A stretch of 64,000 nucleotides of DNA from positions 757,001 through 821,000 of the forward strand of contig NZ_JOMJ01000003.1 in assembly GCF_000711295.1 (NCBI RefSeq). Direction: 5' to 3'. The notes under the pieces were generated by a model. It was not told the DNA's origin. It did not search any database and worked only from the letters and a program-made list of their open reading frames with translations. Both the position numbers and the translations under genes were made by a program. Positions 9,343 through 17,450 of the stretch are shown here, one piece after another (positions within the stretch are counted from its first letter, which is position 1; each line of letters begins with the position of its first letter). The DNA is from Desulfohalovibrio reitneri (lineage in GTDB: Bacteria; Desulfobacterota; Desulfovibrionia; Desulfovibrionales; Desulfovibrionaceae).

Positions 9343-10487
9343 TCCCCCCCGGCCAGCGTTCGCAGAATCCTCGCCGAACGGTCGGCACCGCCGAGGTCGA
9401 CATCGTGGGAGGGACGTTGTTTGGTGACGGCCTCGCAGATGCGGGCTGCCAGCCCCTCGGGGAAGAGGTCGTAGGAGCCGAGAACGGACAGGGCGCCGAG
9501 TTCGGCCAGCTTTTCCGCCCGTTCCGCCTGTTCGGAGTTGGCGTCGAATGGCAGGACCAGGGCGGGAATGCCCGCGGCCAGCACGTCCATGCAGGTGTTG
9601 TAGCCGGCCATGGAGATTGACAGGTCGGAGGCGGCCAGAATGTCCGGAAAACGCTGGGAAAAACGGCCGGCCGTGACGCGGGGCAGCCCGTGCGCCCGCA
9701 CCCGGAGGCGCTGGTACTCATCCTCCTCCATGAAGGGGCCGCAGTACAACCGCAGGACATAGTCGGGTCTGTCACCCAGCAGGGAGAAGGCCTCCAGAAC
9801 CGAGCGCAGAAGGTAGCCGCCCACACGGCCTCCGCCGATGCTGGCCGTAATGAGGCGGTCGGACTCGCCGAGTCCAAGTTCCTCGCGCACGGCCCGCCTG
9901 GCGCCCGCGGTCCCGGGGCGGGACACGAAACCCGTGTATTCCAGTGGGCAGGGCAGGTTGGACGCGAGGGGAAAAGTTTCCTCCAGCCTGGCCACGCGGG
10001 GGTCTGAGTGGACCAGCACCATGTCGAAGCCGGTCAGCGCTTCCATCACTCTGCTCTCGAACTTGGTCTGATCGTCGCGTTCCACCAGGATGTCGCGCAG
10101 GCTGCAGACGACCTTCGTCCGGGTAGAGGCCGCGGCGCGCAGCAGGGGGTCGAGCTCGAAGCGGAACTTCTTGCGCCCGAAGGGGTAGAGCTCGATCAGC
10201 AGCAGGTCCGGCATCTCGGCTTCCAGGAGGCGGAGCAGCTCTCTCGAACGTTCCGTTTTGACCGCCTCCACGTCGCGTTCCTGCGGGGAATAGAAGCCCT
10301 TGAAGGATTCGTCCATGACCAAGGGGGAAAGGGGGGCGTGGCGCACATGCTTGGGGAGCGGGGCCGGCGCTTCCGGGCCGCCGCTGACCAACAGCACGTC
10401 GTCCGGGGCAAGGGCTTGGTCCAGGGCCAGGCTGCGGAAGAAGTGGCCCACGCCGAGAACGTGTTGGCAGTAGTGCAGAACCTTCAC
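9339..10487 (-). CDS. MurG/COG4671-like glycosyltransferase (GT28-type, GT-B fold)
   Basis: The 382-residue protein begins MKVLHYCQHVLGVGHFFRS, with the family pattern GxGHxxRxxA used for acceptor binding. In the C-terminal half SISMAGYNTCMDVLAAGIPA matches the donor-binding SxGGxNTxxE-like segment of MurG relatives. It presumably adds a sugar from a nucleotide donor to a membrane-associated acceptor. Start and stop overlap the neighbours by 4 bases on each side. Two paralogues with the same N-terminal pattern lie nearby (13461-14648 and 14750-15916). Confidence 0.8.
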   Translation of the reverse strand: MKVLHYCQHVLGVGHFFRSLALDQALAPDDVLLVSGGPEAPAPLPKHVRHAPLSPLVMDESFKGFYSPQERDVEAVKTERSRELLRLLEAEMPDLLLIELYPFGRKKFRFELDPLLRAAASTRTKVVCSLRDILVERDDQTKFESRVMEALTGFDMVLVHSDPRVARLEETFPLASNLPCPLEYTGFVSRPGTAGARRAVREELGLGESDRLITASIGGGRVGGYLLRSVLEAFSLLGDRPDYVLRLYCGPFMEEDEYQRLRVRAHGLPRVTAGRFSQRFPDILAASDLSISMAGYNTCMDVLAAGIPALVLPFDANSEQAERAEKLAELGALSVLGSYDLFPEGLAARICEAVTKQRPSHDVDLGGADRSARILRTLAGGE

Positions 10488-11092
10488 GGGACGAACTCCT
10501 TATTCAAGGATACGAGGGAAAAGCCGTCTTCGTCCAGCCGAAGGCGGTGCAGCCTGTCCCTTTCCAACGGCTTTTTCCCGCCGGGCAGCATGTCGTGCCC
10601 GACCAGGTGGTAGAGCAGGCACTTGATAACCCCCTGATGCGTGACCACCAGGATGCGTTGGCCGGAAAAACGTTCTGCCGCATCCCGCAAAGCCTCGGAC
10701 GCTCGCTGAAGTACCCGCGAGCGACTCTCTCCGCCGGGCGGGGTGAAGTCCCATCCCCTGCGCGACTGGCTCTGGAACTCCTTGCGATGGTCGTTGACGA
10801 TGCGGCAGAGGGTCAGCCCAACCCACTCGCCCCAATCCTGTTCCCGCAGGCGTGAGTCGAAGTCGAGGGCGCCGCCGACGCGCCGCCGGATGGCTTCCGC
10901 CGTGGCCACGGCCCGGCGGAGGTCGCTGGCCAGGATACGATCATAGCGCCCGGGCCGCAGGGCGTTCGCCCAGGCCTCGGCTTGCTTCTGGCCTTCCGGG
11001 GCGAGTATGGTGTCGGTTTGTCCCTGGATGCGGTGTTCCAGGTTCCAATGGGTGCGCGCGTGGCGCATGAGGGTGAACTCTGTGCTCTGCAT
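10484..11092 (-). CDS. Histidine phosphatase family protein
   Basis: The 202-residue protein shows the phosphoglycerate-mutase-like fold. The catalytic His11 is in TLMRHARTHWN, a second Arg is in ILASDLRRA, and the late catalytic His is in VVTHQGVIKCLLYH. Members act on sugar phosphates, alpha-ribazole phosphate or other small phosphoesters. Its place inside a glycosyltransferase operon, one base from the next gene and overlapping the one after, suggests a sugar-phosphate or sugar-bisphosphate substrate in glycan precursor synthesis; this is inference. Confidence 0.8.
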   Translation of the reverse strand: MQSTEFTLMRHARTHWNLEHRIQGQTDTILAPEGQKQAEAWANALRPGRYDRILASDLRRAVATAEAIRRRVGGALDFDSRLREQDWGEWVGLTLCRIVNDHRKEFQSQSRRGWDFTPPGGESRSRVLQRASEALRDAAERFSGQRILVVTHQGVIKCLLYHLVGHDMLPGGKKPLERDRLHRLRLDEDGFSLVSLNKEFVP

Positions 11093-11093
11093 G

Positions 11094-12206
11094 TCAGCCC
11101 GCGAGATCGTACAGCAGTTCCTCGAATCGGGCTAGGTTGGCTTGCAGGTCGAACTCCCTACTAACGCGCTCCGAGCCCCGAATGCCCATGGCCAGACGCG
11201 TTTCCGGCTCGTCCAGCAGACGGGCAAGGGTCGCGGCGAACGCGTCCAGGTCGAAGGGCTCCGTGAGCAGGCCGGTTTCGCCGGAGGCTACCGCCTCGGG
11301 CACCCCCCAGCCGTCGAAGGCCACCACTGGCAATCCGGCCGCTTGGGCCTCCAGATAGGCCAGGCCCAGGGCCTCGTTGATGCCGGGGAAGGCGTAGAGG
11401 TCCGCCGCGCTGTACACGCGGCGAAGGTGCTGCCCCTCCACCTTGCCGAGGAAACGCGCCCGCCCTGGAATCTCGCGCTCGGCCAACTGGCGCAATCGCT
11501 CGCGCCCCGGCCCGTCGCCGGCGAGCACGAGGCGGAAGTCGCGTCCGGTCCCTGCAAGCTGTCCGCAGGCTCGAATCAGAAACTCCAGACCGCGCGTCTT
11601 CACGTCCGAACGGAACATGGCCACGGCCAGGATGACAGAGGCAGTGTCGGGCGCCGCCCATTCCGCCCGCAGGGTTTTTCCCGCCTCGGGGTCGCGGGTG
11701 AAGTCTCCGGGGTGGATGCCCTGGCGCACCAGGGCCAGACGCTCGGCGGGCACGATGCGGCCGAGTTGCTCGAAATCCCGCCGCTTGTTGGCCGCCACCA
11801 GATCGGCGGCCAGCAGAGCGCGCCGGTTGAGGTGGAATCCTGCCCAGGTCCCGGCCCGCTTGCGCCGCTTGGTGGAGTAGGCCGCTTGGTAGATGGCGTA
11901 GGGAATGCCGAGTTTTCGGCTGACATGCGGGCCAAGTACGTCCGGGGCCTTGTAGTAGGCGTGGTAGGTCAGCCAGAGGTCGGGCGGGGTGCGTCGCAGC
12001 AGACGCGGCAACCGTGCCAACTCCAGGGCGGCCGCGGGCCAGAGCCAGGGACGGTGGGTAATCCAGCGGGTTCGCAGGGCGGAGGCGTCGATGATCTCGT
12101 GCCCCCGCTCCAGCAGCCACCGGCGGAGAGTGCGCCCGATATGCAGATCGCCTGAGGGACGGCCATGCCCCAGGGGCTTGAAGGGCATGTAGAAGGCGAT
12201 GCGCAT
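11094..12206 (-). CDS. GT4 family glycosyltransferase
   Basis: The 370-residue GT-B enzyme has an N-terminal acceptor domain (MRIAFYMPFKPLGHGRPSGD) and a C-terminal donor domain. The donor domain includes LVLAGDGPGRERL and the EX7E region in PGINEALGLAYLEAQAAGLP. GVPEAVASGETGLL follows, the usual retaining GT4 layout. It sits 4 bases after the other GT4 and 1 base before the phosphatase, in the same transcript. Donor and acceptor cannot be told from sequence. Confidence 0.85.
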   Translation of the reverse strand: MRIAFYMPFKPLGHGRPSGDLHIGRTLRRWLLERGHEIIDASALRTRWITHRPWLWPAAALELARLPRLLRRTPPDLWLTYHAYYKAPDVLGPHVSRKLGIPYAIYQAAYSTKRRKRAGTWAGFHLNRRALLAADLVAANKRRDFEQLGRIVPAERLALVRQGIHPGDFTRDPEAGKTLRAEWAAPDTASVILAVAMFRSDVKTRGLEFLIRACGQLAGTGRDFRLVLAGDGPGRERLRQLAEREIPGRARFLGKVEGQHLRRVYSAADLYAFPGINEALGLAYLEAQAAGLPVVAFDGWGVPEAVASGETGLLTEPFDLDAFAATLARLLDEPETRLAMGIRGSERVSREFDLQANLARFEELLYDLAG

Positions 12207-12210
12207 GGTA

Positions 12211-13464
12211 TCAGGACGCGGGCGGATGCAGTCCGTGGGAGCGGTAGACCTCGATGAGTTCCTCGGCGCAACGGGCGTTGTCGAAGTCGCGCAGCACCTT
12301 TTGGCGGGCTTTCGGAAGAATGGCCGCGCGGAGGTTCTTGTCGGTCAGGAGGCGGCGCAGCGCGTCGGCCATGCCGTCGGAGTCGCCCGGCTCCACCAGC
12401 AGGCCGTTTTTGCCCGATTCCACCAACTCCGGTATGCCGGAGACAGAGGTGGCCACAACCGGCACCTGCATGGCCATGGCCTCGGCCAGCACGTTGGGGA
12501 TGCCGTCGCGATCGCCGTCCGGCGCGATCTCGCACCCCAGCACGAAGGCGTGGGCCGAGGCGAGCTGCCGCATGACCTCGTCGTGAGGCTGCACGCCGAG
12601 CCACTGGGTCCGGCCCGCCAGGTCCAACTCCGTCAACATTTCGAGAATCCGCTCCCGTTCGTCGCCGTCGCCCACCAGGCAGTAGGAGAAGTCAACTCCC
12701 TGGTCAGCCAGCCTGCGAAGGGCTCGGAATACGGTGGGCAAGCCCTTTTTGGTGGTTAGGCGAGCCACGGTCAGGATGCGGAAGGGCCTGCTTGTGGGCG
12801 GGCCGCCGTTGGGGGAGAAGAGGCGGACGTCGATACCATGGTAGACGCGGTGGACCGGGGTGGAGCCCTCCTGGGTCAGTCCGGCCAGGTATTCCCGGTT
12901 GTGTTCGGTACAGGTGACAACGAATTCGGCCTGCTCGATCTTTTCCTTCAGTTGGGCCGGCTTCTGCGTCCAGACGTCCTTGGCGTGGGCGGTGAAGCTG
13001 AAGGGCAGGCCGGTGATGATAGAGGTGAAAAGCGTCACCGAAGTGGGGGAGTGCGCGAAGTGGGCGTGCAGGTGGCATATGCCCGACCCGGGCAGCACCC
13101 GCGCGGCGATCCACCCGGCTTGCAGGAGATGCTTGAGGGTGGCGATTTTGCGGGAGCGGAGCAGGCGGCGGCCGGCCAGCCCCGCCGCGCGTGTCCATCC
13201 CTTGCGATGCAGGCGGATGGCCCGGATGTTGGCGGCCAGCAGCTTGCAGATGTTGCCGCGCAGCGTGGAGGGCAGATAGTCCACCCGCGCCTTGATGGCC
13301 TTGACCGATTCATGGCTGAAACTCTCGCGCGGATGGCGCATGGAGATGATGCGTACGCGATACCCCGAGCGTTCCAGCAGGGCTATCTCGTTGGAGATGA
13401 AGGTCTCCGAGATGCGCGGGAATCCCTTGAGGACCATGCCCAACACGGGGCTGTCGCTTTTCAT
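12211..13464 (-). CDS. GT4 family glycosyltransferase (colanic-acid type)
   Basis: The 417-residue enzyme has the arrangement of the WcaL/AmsK-like GT4 group. An acceptor domain contains HLHAHFAHSPTSVTLF and FTAHAKDVW. The donor domain has RILTVARLTTKKGL, CLVGDGDERE, and the EX7E motif around DGDRDGIPNVLAEAMA, with GIPELVESGKNGLL near the end. It overlaps the preceding MurG-like gene by 4 bases. It likely extends an exported polysaccharide or lipid-linked oligosaccharide in the cytoplasm. Confidence 0.87.
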   Translation of the reverse strand: MKSDSPVLGMVLKGFPRISETFISNEIALLERSGYRVRIISMRHPRESFSHESVKAIKARVDYLPSTLRGNICKLLAANIRAIRLHRKGWTRAAGLAGRRLLRSRKIATLKHLLQAGWIAARVLPGSGICHLHAHFAHSPTSVTLFTSIITGLPFSFTAHAKDVWTQKPAQLKEKIEQAEFVVTCTEHNREYLAGLTQEGSTPVHRVYHGIDVRLFSPNGGPPTSRPFRILTVARLTTKKGLPTVFRALRRLADQGVDFSYCLVGDGDERERILEMLTELDLAGRTQWLGVQPHDEVMRQLASAHAFVLGCEIAPDGDRDGIPNVLAEAMAMQVPVVATSVSGIPELVESGKNGLLVEPGDSDGMADALRRLLTDKNLRAAILPKARQKVLRDFDNARCAEELIEVYRSHGLHPPAS

Positions 13465-14648
13465 GGCAGTTCGTTCTGGAATTTCTCCAGCCGCGACCGG
13501 ATGACTTCCAGGCCGGTGAGGGCGAAGCCGTTCACCGCCGATCGGCGCGGTTGGATGTTGGTCAGGAGTTCATCCAGCTTGCCGGCCAAGCTGGCCGGGG
13601 ACATGGAGGACCATGGGAGGAAGTCGAGCAGGGAGTGTTCCTTCATGACCTCGGCCCGGATGCGCTGTTCCAGCCTGGGCGTCTCCCTCGGCACGATGAG
13701 GGAGACCTTCTTCTGGGAGAGGATTTCGCAGATGGTGTTGTAGCCGCCCATGCTGACCACCAGGTCGGCGTTGGAGATGAACTTCTCCATGCGCCGGGAA
13801 AAATGGTGGAATTTGACACCCAGCTGCTTGGCCCGGGAAGCGATGTCTGCCCGCTCCGCCTTGGGCATAAAGGGTCCGGAGACCAGGATGGTGGCTATGT
13901 CCGAAGTTGGCGGGTTCTCCTCAAGCATGCGCAGGTAGTTGTCCAGCAGGGGATAACCATCGCCGCCTCCACCGGTGGTGACGACCACCAGTTTACGCTT
14001 GCAGGCCGGATTTGTTTGCTTCGGCTCGGAATTGGAGTTGAAGGGCCTGGGGATGTATCCGGTGAAGATCATCTTTTCGCTGATGTTCTCCGGTATCCTG
14101 TATTCCTTAATGGGGTCGTACAGTTGCTGTTTCCCGTAGACCCAGATTTCCGAATAGAATTTTTCCAGCACCGTGTAGATGTTTTTTTTACGCCAGTCGT
14201 TGATGGTCGATTCGGCGTCGTCCATGACGTCGCGCAATCCCAGCACGGTGTTGCATGTGTGGCGGCTGCGCTTGAGCATTTTCAGCGTGGGCATGATTTC
14301 GTCGTTGAGGCCGCGCGGGGCCTTGTCCACGATGAACATGTGCGGCTGAAAGGCCTTGGCCGTGGCTTTGATGATGCTCTGGCGGATGTCCAGGGCGTGC
14401 GAGGGATGGATCTTGATGGAGTGGGGGACGTAGAGGTCGTTGCTCTTTTTGATCATCCCCGGGATGCGGACGAAGTCGATCTGCTCGGGGAAGTCGTAGC
14501 GCCCTACAATGGGAGAACCGGTAAGGATGAGGATGTTGATGTTTTCCCGCTTGAGCTGCGAGGCGATAGCCATGGTTCGGCGAATATGGCCGAGTCCATA
14601 GGTATCATGGGAATACATCAGGATGTTGAAGGTGGTGGGGCTCGACAT
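13461..14648 (-). CDS. MurG/COG4671-like glycosyltransferase
   Basis: The product is 395 residues from the ATG at 14648 (MSSPTTFNILMYSHD); a GTG at 14684 would add 12 residues that look unconserved. ILMYSHDTYGLGHIRRTMA is the GxGHxxRxxA acceptor motif, VVTTGGGGDGYPLL follows, and VSMGGYNTICEILSQK is the donor-binding motif. It is the first gene of the minus-strand glycan operon. Lys, Asn and Ile are more frequent than in its neighbours, possibly a sign of a separate origin. Confidence 0.82.
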   Translation of the reverse strand: MSSPTTFNILMYSHDTYGLGHIRRTMAIASQLKRENINILILTGSPIVGRYDFPEQIDFVRIPGMIKKSNDLYVPHSIKIHPSHALDIRQSIIKATAKAFQPHMFIVDKAPRGLNDEIMPTLKMLKRSRHTCNTVLGLRDVMDDAESTINDWRKKNIYTVLEKFYSEIWVYGKQQLYDPIKEYRIPENISEKMIFTGYIPRPFNSNSEPKQTNPACKRKLVVVTTGGGGDGYPLLDNYLRMLEENPPTSDIATILVSGPFMPKAERADIASRAKQLGVKFHHFSRRMEKFISNADLVVSMGGYNTICEILSQKKVSLIVPRETPRLEQRIRAEVMKEHSLLDFLPWSSMSPASLAGKLDELLTNIQPRRSAVNGFALTGLEVIRSRLEKFQNELP

Positions 14649-14749
14649 GCGTTTTCTACCGCGTCCCTGAGACTCCCTCGGCACGGGACACGTGTCTCTT
14701 ACGCATAATCGGGCCTTGAGGCAATGACCTGATTGTTTCCCTTGGGGAA

Positions 14750-15916
14750 ATGTGCTTTCCTCCCGTCATGCGCCGTCTTGACGTCATGCTCTACGCCCAC
14801 GACGGGCGCGGGCTGGGCCACGCCTCCCGGGCGACAGCTCTGTGCCTGGCTCTTCGCCGCCTCAACCCGGGGCTTTCGGCCCTTGTTCTCACCGGAAGTC
14901 AGCACGTGGCCGACCTGGCCGCCCCCGGCTCGGCGGACTGGCTCAAACTTCCTTCCTACGCGACTGTCGTGGAGAACGGCGTCTCGCGCGGCGTCGACGG
15001 CCCCAGCGGATTGTCCGACACGGAATTGGGCGAGGCCAGGGCGGGGCTCATTCTGGATGCGGTCCGCCGCTTGCGGCCGCGCCTTGTGCTGGCGGACCAC
15101 AGCCCCCAGGGCAAGCACCGCGAACTGCTGCCCGCCCTGCGTGAATCAGGGGAGCTCGGCGTGCGCTGGTGGCTCGGCGTGCGCGGGGTGGTGGGCGGCG
15201 TGGACAAGATATTCTCCGACTTGTCCAGGAAGACGTTCCAAGCCCATTACTCCGGCCTGCTCTGGTACGGCGACGAGGCGCTGCACGGCCGGAGTGAGAG
15301 GGATGCCCTGGCGAAACACTTCGGCATTGAGCCGAGGCGGATCGGGATGGTGAACCGATTGGCTGAACTTCGCAGGCTCGGGGTCTCCGGCGGGGAGGTG
15401 TTGGGTCTGACAGCCTCGCTGCCATGGAGCGGCCCGGCCACCTCCGGGGTGCTGTCCGCCCTGGCCCGGGCTGCGAGGGAAATCGGGGCCGTCTATGGGC
15501 CGTGGCGGATTTTCGTGGACCGCGCCGAACTACGGTCGGGACGCGATGTCTTTGCCGGGCTGGAGTTCGTCCGGATCGAACAAGCCGGTCGCGGTTACGC
15601 CGAGGCCCTGCTCGGAGCGCGCGCAGCCCTTGTGTTCGGAGGAGCGAACAGTTTGGGCGACGTGCTGGCCGCCGGACTGCCCGCGGTGGTGTTGACCCGC
15701 GGCATGCGCGACGGCGAGCAGGAACGACACGCTTCCATGCTGGCCGGGGCGCGGGAGGGGCTGGAGCTTCTGCCCGAGGAACGGCTCGAATCCGATCTGC
15801 CAGGTGCTCTCCGACGCGTCCTGGACACCCGGGGCGAATCCGTGGCCAGCCCGGTGGACTTGGACGGCGCCGTCCGCGTGGCCGATCTGCTGGCCGCTGA
15901 ACTGGAGGCGACGTGA
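14750..15916 (+). CDS. MurG/COG4671-like glycosyltransferase, divergent from the glycan operon
   Basis: The 388-residue protein carries MLYAHDGRGLGHASRATAL near the start and ALVFGGANSLGDVLAAGLPA in the donor domain, so it is a third paralogue of the MurG-like type. The first ATG (14750) has a purine run (GGGG) only two bases upstream; an in-frame ATG at 14768 would give the more usual short N-terminus, so the start is uncertain. It is transcribed away from the operon at 13461 and shares about 100 bases of promoter region with it. Its last codons overlap the methyltransferase start by 4 bases. Confidence 0.78.
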   Translation: MCFPPVMRRLDVMLYAHDGRGLGHASRATALCLALRRLNPGLSALVLTGSQHVADLAAPGSADWLKLPSYATVVENGVSRGVDGPSGLSDTELGEARAGLILDAVRRLRPRLVLADHSPQGKHRELLPALRESGELGVRWWLGVRGVVGGVDKIFSDLSRKTFQAHYSGLLWYGDEALHGRSERDALAKHFGIEPRRIGMVNRLAELRRLGVSGGEVLGLTASLPWSGPATSGVLSALARAAREIGAVYGPWRIFVDRAELRSGRDVFAGLEFVRIEQAGRGYAEALLGARAALVFGGANSLGDVLAAGLPAVVLTRGMRDGEQERHASMLAGAREGLELLPEERLESDLPGALRRVLDTRGESVASPVDLDGAVRVADLLAAELEAT

Positions 15917-16617
15917 TCAACAAGGTCCGTCTGGACGCTTGGAGAAAACGGTGGTCGCGCGACGAGCGTCCCAAGGTGGAGCGCGTACTGGAAGGCCTGG
16001 ATCGCTCCCTGCCCGTGCTTGAGGCTGGTTGCGGGTACGGGGCCAAGCTGGAGCTGCTGCGTTCCCTGGGGTTCACCGATCTGACCGGGGTGGAGATCAA
16101 TCCCAGGGCCAGGGAGGCGGTGCGCGCCAAGGGGTTCCGCGTCCTGTCGCCGGACGAACTGGCGAGGGAGGGGCGGGAGTACGGCCTGTTGGTCATGGCT
16201 CACGTCATCGAGCATTTCGACTGGCGGGACCTGCTGGATTTCACCGACCCGTACCTGGAGCGTCTCGCCCCCGGCGGTCGCTGCCTCATCCTCGCGCCTC
16301 TGCCGCACCCGCTGTTCCACGAGGACTTCGACCACGTGCAGCCGTATTTTCCGCAGACGATCAAGGTTCTCTTCGGCGAGGGGGACGACCAGACCCAGGC
16401 CGTCTCCCGCCACGTGCTCAAGCTTCGGGACGTGTATTTCCGCCGTTCTCCTTTCCGTCGCAAGACCACCCGGGCGCGGCTTCTCAAGCGGGGGGACGCG
16501 CCGGACCGGATGATTGACGCCGGTCTGGCGCTTCTTTTCCGAGCGAGTTTCGGGGTGGTTGGACGCCGTACCGGCTGGATAGGGCTGTTCGAAAAGAAGG
16601 CTAGCCGGTCCGGGTGA
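15913..16617 (+). CDS. Class I SAM-dependent methyltransferase
   Basis: The 234-residue protein (GTG start within the overlap with the glycosyltransferase stop) has motif I VLEAGCGYGAKLELL, the acidic end of beta 2 in GVEINPRA, and VMAHVIEHFDW as the post-II motif of Methyltransf_11/23-type enzymes. Coupling to a glycosyltransferase suggests O- or N-methylation of a sugar, but nothing in the sequence fixes the substrate. Its 3' end overlaps the opposing methyltransferase gene by 17 bases. Confidence 0.82.
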   Translation: MINKVRLDAWRKRWSRDERPKVERVLEGLDRSLPVLEAGCGYGAKLELLRSLGFTDLTGVEINPRAREAVRAKGFRVLSPDELAREGREYGLLVMAHVIEHFDWRDLLDFTDPYLERLAPGGRCLILAPLPHPLFHEDFDHVQPYFPQTIKVLFGEGDDQTQAVSRHVLKLRDVYFRRSPFRRKTTRARLLKRGDAPDRMIDAGLALLFRASFGVVGRRTGWIGLFEKKASRSG

Positions 16618-17299
16618 AGAACACGGGATACTTGAAGCGCTGGTCCAGGTCATCGCAATGGCTTAGCACGTTGGCCGTCCATTCCGGTCCGTATATGTGC
16701 TTGGCGTAGTCCAGCAGGTGGAAGCGGCCGTCCCGAATGAAACGGTCCGGGTAGTGGCGGGCTAGTTCTTCCTTCGAGGTCCGCAGTTCATCCAGGGTGT
16801 AAACCGGCCGCATGGTGTGCAGCATCTCGCCGGAGGACATTTCCGCTACGGCCCGTAGCAGGTTCTCCGCCTTGCCCTTGGTTATGGAGCCGCGGCCGAT
16901 TATATCCACGAACAAAACCAGGTCGAATGATTCACGAGGCGGATCGATCAGCAGGTCGGCGGCGCGGAAGCGCACCCATTCGGACAGACCGTAGAGGTCC
17001 GCCAGCTCGTTGGCCGCCTCCACCACGTCCTTGTCCATGTCGAATCCGGTAACCTCCGAAGCCCCGCGCCTGACCGCCAGAAAGCTATGGTGGCCGAGGT
17101 TGCAGCCCAGGTCGGCCACCCGCTTGCCGGTGAAGTCCACGGCCACATCCTCGGGCAGGGCGTCCTCGTCCCAGCCGTGGCCGGGATGAAGGAGTCCGCC
17201 GTCCGGGGAACGCACTTCCCTCCAGACGCGTTGCGGGCCGAGCGCGGTGAGTTTGTCGCGCAAGGCGATGATTCGGCTTGTGTCCATGGAGATATACAT
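16601..17299 (-). CDS. Class I SAM-dependent methyltransferase, CmoB/DUF1698-like
   Basis: The 232-residue protein has motif I VADLGCNLGHHSFLAVRRGA followed by GFDMDKD and a later FDLVLFVDII. The long N-terminal lead-in (LHPGHGWDED) before the Rossmann fold is reminiscent of CmoB-like or sugar methyltransferases, but the distinctive tRNA-binding residues cannot be claimed. The gene converges on the preceding methyltransferase. An in-frame ATG at 17287 is an alternative start; neither has a good Shine-Dalgarno. Substrate unknown. Confidence 0.72.
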   Translation of the reverse strand: MYISMDTSRIIALRDKLTALGPQRVWREVRSPDGGLLHPGHGWDEDALPEDVAVDFTGKRVADLGCNLGHHSFLAVRRGASEVTGFDMDKDVVEAANELADLYGLSEWVRFRAADLLIDPPRESFDLVLFVDIIGRGSITKGKAENLLRAVAEMSSGEMLHTMRPVYTLDELRTSKEELARHYPDRFIRDGRFHLLDYAKHIYGPEWTANVLSHCDDLDQRFKYPVFFTRTG

Positions 17300-17450
17300 G
17301 AAGCAAGCCGGGGGCGCTGTCCAGGGGTGTTATTATTTACCGCCAACGCCTTGCTCAGCGGCGTGAAACGGGTATCCTCGGCCCGGCTCATTGCAATGGA
17401 GGGCTCCTTCCACTACTTTTGCGCGGTACGTTTTAGCCAGGGAGAATGCA

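Noticed and set aside
17300-17450. tRNA or small RNA in the gap before the H-NOX receptor
   Set aside because: No cloverleaf, T-loop sequence or terminator was found in it; it most likely holds only the promoter.
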